Assembly (NCBI GenBank): GCA_009776905.1
Contig: WRMX01000023.1
Coordinates: 341 to 25,915, forward strand
Direction of reading: 5' to 3'
DNA length: 25,575 nucleotides
Source of the DNA: Oscillospiraceae bacterium
GTDB lineage: Bacteria > Bacillota > Clostridia > Oscillospirales > Oscillospiraceae
Both the position numbers and the translations under genes were made by a program. The notes below the pieces were generated by a model, which was given only the letters and a program-made list of their open reading frames with translations, had not been told where the DNA came from and made no database searches. The first letter of the stretch is position 1. Each line of letters opens with the position of its first letter. Shown piece after piece: positions 15,346 to 22,326 of this stretch.

Positions 15346-17085
15346 ATGGGCATAGAGACACCGTGGCTGAACTCATACGGCAACGTGCCGCATAACCTCG
15401 ACTACCCCGACTGCTCAATGGCGCGGATGGTGCTTGACGCAGCGGAAAAATATCCGGACATAATCGCATATAACTTCTTCGGATGCAAAAAAACATACAA
15501 AGGCTTCGCAGAAGAGATCCGTCGATGTGCCCGGGGCTTCCTTGCTGCCGGCATCTTGCGCGGGCAGCGCGTGACCATATGCATGCCAAACACCCCGCAA
15601 GCGGTTATTGCGCTATATGCGCTCAACCACATCGGCGCCGTGGCGAACATGGTGCATCCTTTGTCGGCATCCGAGGAGCTCGTGCGCTACATCAATGGCA
15701 GCCACAGCGTCGCCGTGCTAACGCTGGACCAATTCTGCGAAAAGCTCTTGGAAATCCTGCCGAGGACGGATGCAAAAATTCTCATTCTCTGCGGCATTGA
15801 AGATGGGTTGTCCGGCATAAAGAAGCCATTATATAAACTGACTCAAGGCAGAAAAATCCGGCGTTCGCCATCCGGCGGCAACATTCTCAGATATGCCGAC
15901 ATGCTGGAGCGGGGAGGTAATTACTCCGGCGATGCCGATGCGAAGACAAAGGGCGGGGACGTCGCCGCCATTCTCTACAGCGGCGGCACCTCCGGCACCA
16001 CAAAAGGCATTTTATTGACAAATTTAAACATCAACGCATTGGCTATGCAAACGGAAGCGTCGAGCGAATGCGTGGTCGCCGGCCACAAGATGCTGGCCAT
16101 CATGCCGATATTCCATGGTTTTGGGCTTGGCGTCTGCATTCACACGGCGCTGGTTTTCGGCGCGACGGCCATCCTCGTGCCCCAGTTTTCCATTCGCTCA
16201 TACGCGCAGTTGCTGAAAAAGCACAAACCGCATTATATCGCCGGCGTGCCAACTCTTTATGAGGCTCTGCTGAGGCTTCAAAATATTGACAAGCTTGACA
16301 TGGACCAGCTGGAGGGGGTCTTTTCCGGCGGCGACTCGCTCTCTGTCGAGCTCAAGCGGAAAGTGGACGCATTCTTGCAAGCGCATGGGGCAAAAGTGCA
16401 GGTGCGTGAGGGCTATGGCCTCACGGAGTGCGTCACGGCAAGCTGTTTGACCCCTAGCAAGTTCCACAAGGAGGGCAGCATCGGCATCCCATATCCCGAC
16501 ACATATTATAAAATCGTCCGCGCCGGCGCGCAAGAGGCGCTCCCATATGGCGAAGAAGGCGAGATTACTCTTTCCGGGCCCACGGTCATGCTCGGCTATG
16601 ACGAAAACGACGAAGAGACCGGGCTTGCGCTCCAAGCCCATCCCGACGGGCGCACTTGGCTGCATACCGGCGACCTTGGCGTCATGGACGAGGAAGGGTT
16701 CGTCTATTTTAAGCAGCGCATCAAGCGCATGATCATTTCATCAGGCTACAGCGTTTATCCGTCGCAATTGGAAAACCTCATCGAATCGCACGAAAATGTC
16801 CTGATAAGCTGTGTCATTGGGGTGCCCGACGACTATAAGATGCAACGGATCAAAGCGTTTATCGTCCTTCGCGATAATGCCGAGCCGACGGAGGAGATTA
16901 AGGCATCGATTCTTGAACATTGCCGCAAAAACATCGCGAAATATGCCATGCCAAGCGAGTTTGAATACCGTTCCGATTTGCCGAGAACGCTTGTCGGAAA
17001 GGTCGCATATATCGAGCTTGAACGCGAGGAACAGGAAAAAGCGTCGAAAGCCACGCAATACGCAGAACGCACGGCAACAAAGTGA
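15346..17085 (+). CDS. AMP-dependent synthetase/ligase (acyl-CoA synthetase type)
   Basis: The 579-aa protein is an ANL-superfamily adenylating enzyme that activates a carboxylic acid, usually to a CoA thioester. Core motifs are complete: A3 YSGGTSGTTKGI (about residue 211), A5 REGYGLTECVTA (about 352), A7 WLHTGDLG (about 440), A8 RIKRMIISSGYSVYPSQLE (about 460) and the C-terminal A10 lysine in PRTLVGKVAYIEL (about 550). No signal peptide or clear membrane helix is seen, and there is no carrier-protein domain. It most resembles medium/long-chain acyl-CoA ligases, but the acid cannot be named. It is followed after 126 bp by gltX, with a hairpin between. Confidence 0.9.
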   Translation: MGIETPWLNSYGNVPHNLDYPDCSMARMVLDAAEKYPDIIAYNFFGCKKTYKGFAEEIRRCARGFLAAGILRGQRVTICMPNTPQAVIALYALNHIGAVANMVHPLSASEELVRYINGSHSVAVLTLDQFCEKLLEILPRTDAKILILCGIEDGLSGIKKPLYKLTQGRKIRRSPSGGNILRYADMLERGGNYSGDADAKTKGGDVAAILYSGGTSGTTKGILLTNLNINALAMQTEASSECVVAGHKMLAIMPIFHGFGLGVCIHTALVFGATAILVPQFSIRSYAQLLKKHKPHYIAGVPTLYEALLRLQNIDKLDMDQLEGVFSGGDSLSVELKRKVDAFLQAHGAKVQVREGYGLTECVTASCLTPSKFHKEGSIGIPYPDTYYKIVRAGAQEALPYGEEGEITLSGPTVMLGYDENDEETGLALQAHPDGRTWLHTGDLGVMDEEGFVYFKQRIKRMIISSGYSVYPSQLENLIESHENVLISCVIGVPDDYKMQRIKAFIVLRDNAEPTEEIKASILEHCRKNIAKYAMPSEFEYRSDLPRTLVGKVAYIELEREEQEKASKATQYAERTATK

Positions 17086-17130
17086 GGGGACCGCGCGGTA
17101 TCCGGGTTGGGTGCACAGCGTCCGGGTTTT

Positions 17131-17163
17131 GGGGGCTGCCTCCACGTTAGCCCCCTCGTTAGA
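17131..17163 (-). repeat. dispersed TAACGTGG-type unit and hairpin before gltX
   Basis: On the minus strand this reads as TAACGAGGGGGC followed by TAACGTGGAGGCAGCCCCC, related to the units after pnp. On the plus strand GGGGGCT (17131-17137) and AGCCCCC (17149-17155) form a hairpin that may terminate part of the upstream transcript. Confidence 0.6.
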
Positions 17164-17211
17164 ACAGGTAAATTGCAAAGGGAGTTGAGTCTCATTAGCT
17201 TTTTTGATGAC

Positions 17212-18771
17212 ATGGAATCGCAAATCCCGCATGGCCGAGTCAGGACAAGGTTTGCGCCCAGCCCCACGGGGTATATGCACGTCGGAGGCTTGCGCACGGC
17301 GCTTTATGCGTATCTTGTCGCAAAAAAATCCGCAGGAACGTTCATATTGCGAATTGAAGACACCGATGCGGCTAGATTCGTCGAAGGGGCGACGGAAATT
17401 ATAATCAAAACTCTGGAAGAGGCCTGGCTGCATTATGACGAGGGACCGGGAATCGGAGGCCCTGTGGCGCCATATACGCAAAGCGAGCGGAAGCACCTCT
17501 ACCGTCCATATGCCGAACTCCTGTGTGAAAGAGATGCGGCTTATTATTGTTTTTGCGAAGCCAAAGGCAGGGAACAGGGAGATGCCGACCGGGCCAAGGG
17601 GGATACCGTCCACGATCATAGCTCCCCCGATTCTCCTAATTCCCCTGACTTTCCTGACTTTCCTGACTTTCCTGACTTTCCTGACTTTCCTGTGCAAGAC
17701 GATCCTTGCCGCGATTTGCCATACGAGGATGCAAAGCGGCGCGTCGACTCCGGCGAGCCTTTCGCTGTCCGCATGAAGGCTCCCCGGGAGGGCGCGACGA
17801 CAGTCGTTGATATGGTGTTTGGCGAAGTAACGACGCCAAATAAAGACCTCGACGACATGATTCTATTGAAAAGCGACGGGATGCCTACATATAATTTCGC
17901 GAATGTCGTTGACGACCATCTCATGGGAATCACGCATGTGCTGCGCGGGAGCGAATACATCAGCTCCGCTCCGAAATACAACCTTCTGTATGAAGCTTTC
18001 GGCTGGGAAATCCCGGCATATATTACGGTGTCCCTGATCATGCGCGATGCGCACAATAAACTCTCCAAAAGGCGCGGCGATCCGACATATGACGACTTGC
18101 TGCGGCAGGGTTATCTCCCGGAGGCCGTGCTCAACTACGTCGCGCTGCTGGGCTGGAGCCCCGGAGGGGAGCGCGAAATATTCACTTTGCCCGAAATGGT
18201 CGAAGCATTTGACGTTTCCGGCATCTCAAAATCGCCTGCGATATTCGACATCGAGAAGCTGAACCACTTCAACAGCGAATATATCAGAGCTCTGGACCCG
18301 AATGACTTTGCGAGCAAAGCGTATGAATATATCAGGGGCGCTGTGAAGAGCGATGATTTTTCCATCAATGACATAGCGTCGATATTGCAAGCTCGATGTG
18401 AGAAACTGAGCGATATACCCGAGAAAATCGACTTTTTCGACAATTTGCCGGAATATGACACCGAGCTGTTTGTCCACAAGAAATCAAAGACAGACGAGGC
18501 GATCTCGCTGGAAATGCTGCGAGCTGCGCATATCGCGATCGATTCTATGGGCAATTGGGCGAAAGACTCAATCCATGATACCCTTTCCGCTTTGGCTGAG
18601 AGGCTCGGAGTCAAGAACGCGACGCTATTGTGGCCTGTGCGCATTGCGTTATCCGGCAAGGCTGTCACACCGGGCGGAGCTGTTGAGATTTGCTGGATTC
18701 TGGGCCGGGAGGAATCGTTGAGGCGCATATCCTCCGCGATAGATCGACTAACGGCATTCGAGAGCAATTAA
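17212..18771 (+). CDS. gltX: glutamate--tRNA ligase
   Basis: GluRS attaches glutamate to tRNA-Glu, and in many Clostridia also to tRNA-Gln for amidation. From ATG 17212 (MESQIPHGRVRTRFAPSPTG) the protein has 519 residues. TTG 17185 and TTG 17107 are in frame upstream, and AAAGGGAG at 17177-17184 fits none of them well, so the start is uncertain. The class I signature is PSPTGYMHVGGLRTAL and the KMSKS loop is NKLSKRRGD. The anticodon-binding region follows. The unusual part is residues about 125-165, where the segment after FCEAKGREQ carries a low-complexity stretch of Ser/Pro/Asp and five FPD repeats before CRDLPYEDAKRRV. The catalytic core appears whole. Confidence 0.95.
   Translation: MESQIPHGRVRTRFAPSPTGYMHVGGLRTALYAYLVAKKSAGTFILRIEDTDAARFVEGATEIIIKTLEEAWLHYDEGPGIGGPVAPYTQSERKHLYRPYAELLCERDAAYYCFCEAKGREQGDADRAKGDTVHDHSSPDSPNSPDFPDFPDFPDFPDFPVQDDPCRDLPYEDAKRRVDSGEPFAVRMKAPREGATTVVDMVFGEVTTPNKDLDDMILLKSDGMPTYNFANVVDDHLMGITHVLRGSEYISSAPKYNLLYEAFGWEIPAYITVSLIMRDAHNKLSKRRGDPTYDDLLRQGYLPEAVLNYVALLGWSPGGEREIFTLPEMVEAFDVSGISKSPAIFDIEKLNHFNSEYIRALDPNDFASKAYEYIRGAVKSDDFSINDIASILQARCEKLSDIPEKIDFFDNLPEYDTELFVHKKSKTDEAISLEMLRAAHIAIDSMGNWAKDSIHDTLSALAERLGVKNATLLWPVRIALSGKAVTPGGAVEICWILGREESLRRISSAIDRLTAFESN
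17644..17692 (+). repeat. 9-bp minisatellite inside gltX (five perfect units)
   Basis: CCTGACTTT is repeated five times without error (17644-17688) and followed by a partial CCTG. Two decayed units (CCCGATTCT, CCTAATTCC) precede it. Because the unit is 9 bp it stays in frame and encodes repeated Pro-Asp-Phe. Confidence 0.98.
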
Positions 18772-18789
18772 GACGAGGAGGTGTCCTGA

Positions 18790-19494
18790 ATGAGTAAAAC
18801 AACGAAGAATGTACTCATTGTCATAACATTGGTATGCATATTTGTCTTCGCCGTGTTTTGTATCGAACTGATTGTTTTGAACAGGGGCAGAAATAAAGAA
18901 GAGGCGACAGTTGAGTCGCCAAAAACGAGCAGTCCGATAACCGGGACGCAGAGGCCTGACAACACCTCATCCGTGCCATTGGATGACACAACACCGCCAT
19001 CCGACACAGACGAAACAGAAGACTCCCCTGCGGAATCTCCGATCGACCGCTCGGGAAAGCGGTATCTATTGCCGTATACGCCGAATGAAATGCTTGTAGT
19101 ATATGCCGACGAGGACATATTCGAATATGAAGAGATCAACGATGGTGACATATTCACGTATATAGACGGCGGCAGCACTTCATTGGAGATTTGCTTTGTG
19201 TCGCTCCCATTGGGCGCGGAGCAATGTGCCACAGAGACAATCGATGCCTATCTCGACGGAAATGAGGCGTTTATCGGCGGCGAAGGGCCGATTAAACGCT
19301 CGTCGCTCAATGGGGTGTTCATAACCGGAGTCAATGATGGGGAAACCTTTGAGGTGTGGGTACATCGCATACCGGACGATGATGACGATGCCTTCAATGA
19401 CATAGGCATGGCGTTTATCATTCGATATAAAGACAATGAACAAAAGAACGCGCTATATGCCTTGCTCGACACTCTCGAATTGGTGGATGCATAA
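18790..19494 (+). CDS. membrane-anchored protein of unknown function
   Basis: I do not recognise the family. The 234-aa protein starts with a short basic stretch and one hydrophobic helix (residues about 8-30, VLIVITLVCIFVFAVFCIELIVL) with no lipobox cysteine in the usual position, so it is probably anchored by an uncleaved helix with the rest outside the cell. Residues 35-80 are a Ser/Thr/Pro/Asp/Glu-rich linker. The remaining 150 residues form an acidic globular domain (ends YALLDTLELVDA) with no cofactor motif. GAGGAGGTG stands just before the ATG, and it begins 18 bp after gltX, so it is co-transcribed with it. Confidence 0.8.
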   Translation: MSKTTKNVLIVITLVCIFVFAVFCIELIVLNRGRNKEEATVESPKTSSPITGTQRPDNTSSVPLDDTTPPSDTDETEDSPAESPIDRSGKRYLLPYTPNEMLVVYADEDIFEYEEINDGDIFTYIDGGSTSLEICFVSLPLGAEQCATETIDAYLDGNEAFIGGEGPIKRSSLNGVFITGVNDGETFEVWVHRIPDDDDDAFNDIGMAFIIRYKDNEQKNALYALLDTLELVDA

Positions 19495-19507
19495 GCTTTG
19501 CGGAATA

Positions 19508-19543
19508 CCGGTATATTGGCCGGTATAATGGCCGGTATAATGA
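19508..19543 (+). repeat. three 12-bp tandem units CCGGTATAATGG
   Basis: CCGGTATATTGG (19508-19519), CCGGTATAATGG (19520-19531) and CCGGTATAATGA (19532-19543) are near-perfect tandem copies. Two of them contain the -10 hexamer TATAAT. They lie in the gap between convergent genes. Confidence 0.92.
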
Positions 19544-19574
19544 TCTGAGCCGGGAGTTTGGGTTGGCAGGCTTC

Positions 19575-19600
19575 ATGAAAACCGGAATTTTGGTTTCATT
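19575..19600. terminator. weak hairpin between convergent genes
   Basis: ATGAAAACC and GGTTTCAT flank GGAATTTT and pair over 8 bp with one bulged A. It is the only terminator candidate I see between the membrane protein gene and ybaB. Confidence 0.35.
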
Positions 19601-19601
19601 C

Positions 19602-19648
19602 GACTTGGAAACTCGGACGACCTGGAAACTCGGATTGGACACTCGGAT
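19602..19648 (+). repeat. 17-bp tandem units GAC(T/C)TGGAAACTCGGA(C/T)
   Basis: Two 17-bp units (19602-19618, 19619-19635) differ at two positions and are followed by a shortened third unit TGGACACTCGGAT (19636-19648). They stop just before the ybaB stop codon. Confidence 0.85.
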
Positions 19649-19650
19649 TT

Positions 19651-19995
19651 CTAGAACCCCAGGTTTAAACCTCCAGTGAGTTTTGACATGGAAGCGCTCA
19701 TATCGTCGCTGGCCTTGCGCATCGCCTCATTGACGGCTGCGACGATTAAATCCTGGAGCATTTCGACATCCTCAGGATCAACAGCATCAGGATCGATGAT
19801 AAGCTCGGACAATTCATGCTTTCCCGTAACGACAGCGGTGACGACGCCGCCGCCCGATGTGGCAGAATATGTCTGTTCTTCCATTTCTGACTGCATCTTG
19901 ATGAGATCGGCTTGCATTTTTTGTGCCTGTTTGATCATGTTCATGTTCATGCCGCCGCCGCTGTAGCCGCCGCCGCGAAATCCGCTTTTTGCCAT
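19651..19995 (-). CDS. YbaB/EbfC family nucleoid-associated protein
   Basis: YbaB proteins are small dimeric DNA-binding proteins, usually encoded between dnaX and recR. The start MAKSGFRGGGYSGGGMNMNMIKQAQKMQ at ATG 19995 matches the family N-terminus; an in-frame ATG at 20007 directly touches the AAAGGG and would add four residues. The helical segment KQAQKMQADLIKMQSEMEEQ, the central VVTAVVTGKHELSELIIDPD and the C-terminal helix DLIVAAVNEAMRKASDDMSASMSKLTGGL are all standard. It lies about 50 bp behind dnaX on the same strand. The usual third partner recR is not here. Confidence 0.95.
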   Translation of the reverse strand: MAKSGFRGGGYSGGGMNMNMIKQAQKMQADLIKMQSEMEEQTYSATSGGGVVTAVVTGKHELSELIIDPDAVDPEDVEMLQDLIVAAVNEAMRKASDDMSASMSKLTGGLNLGF

Positions 19996-20044
19996 ATTTG
20001 TGGTCATCCCTTTCTATCAAGCTCGGGGCAATAGCCCCAAACGC

Positions 20045-21829
20045 TTACCCTTTTATTATGCTGCCGAAGTTTGCAATCAGGTTGTCGAGTTTGTCGCTCC
20101 CTGCGTTTGATGCGTTATCGGCCATAATCTCCACACGGATCTTGACTGCTTTGCCAAAAACCGTCGATGATGCTTCAGCGAGCGGGACCGCAAACTTTTT
20201 TGATTCGATCAGACCGGCGGTAAACGCATCCCCGACATGAATGACAAGGCCATTGTCGCGCATTTCCGCTTGAACCCTGGAATCATCGCTGAGCAGCGAA
20301 TATATTGACATATCGGTTTTCAATTGGTCCAGAATGCTGCTCCAGAATGCCGGTTTCTCGGCCGTTGGCGCTGCCGTTGCCGATGCCGGCTCCGGTGCCG
20401 CTGCTTCCGGTGCCGATGCAGGCTCCGTTAGCGTTGCTTCCGTTGCCGATTCATGCTCCGTTGGCGCTGCTTCCGTTGTCGCTGCTTCCGGTGCCGATGT
20501 AGGCTCCGGTGCCGCTGCTTCCGATGCCGATGCAGGCTCCGTTAGCGTTGCTGCCGATGCCGGCTCCGTTGGAGCTGCTTCCGCTGCCGATTCAGGCTCC
20601 GTTGGCATTGCCGGTTTTGCCGGAGGCGCGGATTCCGCAGATGGCTCGTGCGGCGGTTCAGGCACCGAAGGCAGTATATGAGGCGCAGGCGTTGAGTGTC
20701 CCGCAGAGCCTTCCAAAGCAGCAATCCGCGAAAGCATGGCAGCAGGATTGTCCGACAACCGCCGGTCGCAAATCCTTAGAATGCACATCTCGACCGTAAT
20801 CCGCACGCCCATGCCATGCGAGATGCTATATGTAGCCTCACGAATAACATCAAGGTACGAAAACAACATTTCGGGCGTCAGTTTCGCAGACAGCGGAGAC
20901 AACTCCGCACGGCTGAAACCACCGCTCAAAAGCGGAGAGCCGGGAGACAGCTTAAAGACAAGCACGTCGCGATATAATGAAGCAAGCTCCCCCAGCAAGG
21001 AAGCCATATCCCTCCCGCCGCTGTATATGTTGTCAAGCACGTCAAGCGCTGCAGCAATGTTTTCAGCGGCAGCGGCCTCAGCCAAACTGACGATATCCTG
21101 CTTCCCAACGAGGCCGACGGTGTCGAGCACCCGCTGCAAATCGATGGTAGTATCAATAGCGCATTGGTCAAGCAGCGATATCGCGTCGCGCAATGAACCA
21201 TCCGCTAAAGATGCAAGCTTCTCAGCTGCGTCATCCGTAAGCGACAACTGCTCGTTTTTAGCTATGAGCTGGAGGCGTTCGATGATAGCATCAGGCGATA
21301 TTCGTTTAAACGAAAATCTCTGACATCTGGACAGTATCGTGGCCGGCACTTTATGAAGCTCTGTTGTTGCAAGAATGAATATCAGATGCTCAGGCGGCTC
21401 TTCGAGAATCTTCAACAGAGCGTTTGAGGCCGAAGTCGACAGCATATGAACTTCGTCCAGAATATATACGCGCTTCTTGACAGAAGCGGGGGAGTATATT
21501 GCATCGTCCCGCAAAGACCTGATGTTATCAACTCCGTTATTAGAAGCCGCGTCAAGCTCCAGCACATCGAGGATCGATCCGTTTTCGATGCCGATGCATG
21601 ACGCGCATTTGTTGCAAGGATCTCCATCGATGGGGTTCTCGCAGTTCATCGCGCGAGCCAGGACTTTCGCGCAGGATGTCTTCCCGGTCCCTCGCGTCCC
21701 GACAAAGAGATATGCATGCGAGAGCCTGTTGCTCATGATTTGGCGGCGCAAGGTGTCGGTGACATGCTCCTGCCCCGCGACATCGCTGAAGCTTCGCGGC
21801 CTGTATTTTCTATATAATGCCTGGTACAT
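20045..21829 (-). CDS. dnaX: DNA polymerase III subunit gamma/tau
   Basis: DnaX forms the clamp-loader motor of the replicase. The 594-aa protein has the P-loop GTRGTGKTS (about residue 45), the zinc module MNCENPIDGDPCNKCASC (about 63-80), Walker B ILDEVHML (about 123), sensor ATTELHK and SRC motif LSRCQRF (about 167), then the collar domain (to about 365). Residues about 385-500 are a low-complexity Ala/Pro/Glu/Thr/Ser linker with internal repeats, and the last 100 residues (FWSSILDQLKTDMSIYSLLSDDSRV) resemble the C-terminal tau domain. GGAGG at 21836-21840 is 6 nt before the ATG. The SRP RNA gene lies directly upstream, and ybaB downstream. Confidence 0.97.
   Translation of the reverse strand: MYQALYRKYRPRSFSDVAGQEHVTDTLRRQIMSNRLSHAYLFVGTRGTGKTSCAKVLARAMNCENPIDGDPCNKCASCIGIENGSILDVLELDAASNNGVDNIRSLRDDAIYSPASVKKRVYILDEVHMLSTSASNALLKILEEPPEHLIFILATTELHKVPATILSRCQRFSFKRISPDAIIERLQLIAKNEQLSLTDDAAEKLASLADGSLRDAISLLDQCAIDTTIDLQRVLDTVGLVGKQDIVSLAEAAAAENIAAALDVLDNIYSGGRDMASLLGELASLYRDVLVFKLSPGSPLLSGGFSRAELSPLSAKLTPEMLFSYLDVIREATYSISHGMGVRITVEMCILRICDRRLSDNPAAMLSRIAALEGSAGHSTPAPHILPSVPEPPHEPSAESAPPAKPAMPTEPESAAEAAPTEPASAATLTEPASASEAAAPEPTSAPEAATTEAAPTEHESATEATLTEPASAPEAAAPEPASATAAPTAEKPAFWSSILDQLKTDMSIYSLLSDDSRVQAEMRDNGLVIHVGDAFTAGLIESKKFAVPLAEASSTVFGKAVKIRVEIMADNASNAGSDKLDNLIANFGSIIKG
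20388..20552 (-). repeat. repeats coding for the DnaX linker
   Basis: A 51-bp block (20388-20438) recurs at 20502-20552 with a single mismatch (20410 vs 20524), a distance of 114 bp. Smaller related units fill the region from about 20362 to 20625. In protein, the ATLTEPASAxEAAAPEPxSA block appears twice. Confidence 0.9.
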
Positions 21830-21933
21830 TGGCGACCTCCGGTTTGGAAAACATGACTATTAAGAGCTTGAACTACCCACGGCAAAAGCCACAGGAGTTC
21901 TCGGCAGATTTAAGCCCGCATGCCATACAATAT

Positions 21934-22238
21934 AAACAAGCTCCGCTGAAAGGCTGCACACCGGCCTTTGAAAGTGTGATATCCCCGCTGACTCGACAGC
22001 CGGCTCCGAACCGGTTGCCTTGCGGCACACGCAAGGTTTCGCTTAATGCTGCTCGGTTCCCCGCCTGACATGGTTCACGAATTTACGTTGCGCAAGACCG
22101 GCTCTTCATCGCTGCTTATCGAGAGCTGACGACACATCACAAGTCCGGGGGCCGGGATTCATCCCTGCTATAGCGGGTTGCAGGCCACAGGGCACCGCTG
22201 ACTCCCCGACTAGTGCAGCCTTTCGCCGGAGCTTGTTA
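21934..22238 (-). ncRNA. ffs: large signal recognition particle RNA (scRNA, Gram-positive type)
   Basis: Read on the minus strand, the region matches the Bacillus-type SRP RNA landmarks: GGGGAGTCAGCGGTGCCCTG and CCTGCAACCCGCT of the Alu domain, GTCTTGCGCAACG, GAACCATGTCAGG, AGCAGCATTAAGC and GTGTGCCGCAAGGCAACC. The ends pair almost perfectly (AACAAGCTCCG...GCGAAAGGCTGCA with TGCAGCCTTTC...CGGAGCTTGTT), which sets the borders. The helix 8 tip is CAGG-CGG-GGAA-CCG-AGCAGC, keeping the GGAA tetraloop (plus strand 22057-22060) with a stem different from that of Bacillus. It scaffolds Ffh for co-translational membrane targeting. No terminator follows, so it is probably processed from a transcript that continues into dnaX. 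Confidence 0.93.
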
Positions 22239-22241
22239 TTG

Positions 22242-22270
22242 TTGGCAAATTGCAATATGACGATTATACA
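22242..22270 (+). promoter_or_regulatory. putative promoter of the DUF362 gene
   Basis: TTGGCA (22242-22247), 17 bp and TATACA (22265-22270), start near 22277. It overlaps the SRP RNA promoter on the other strand. Confidence 0.5.
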
Positions 22271-22291
22271 ATGGATTGATGTTTAATACAA
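22263..22291 (-). promoter_or_regulatory. promoter of the SRP RNA (and dnaX)
   Basis: On the minus strand TTGTAT (22291-22286), a 17-bp spacer and a perfect TATAAT (22268-22263). The start would be near 22256, about 18 nt upstream of the folded mature 5' end, consistent with 5' processing. Confidence 0.75.
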
Positions 22292-22326
22292 TATGTTTTT
22301 GTTTTTTGAAAGGAATGATTTGAAGA

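Noticed and set aside
17644..17692. CRISPR array
   Set aside because: The units are 9 bp, contiguous and in frame in gltX, with no spacers.
16741..17697. 318-codon minus-strand ORF with repeated KVR at its N-terminus
   Set aside because: The repeat is the gltX minisatellite read backwards and the rest is antisense to the acyl-CoA ligase and gltX.
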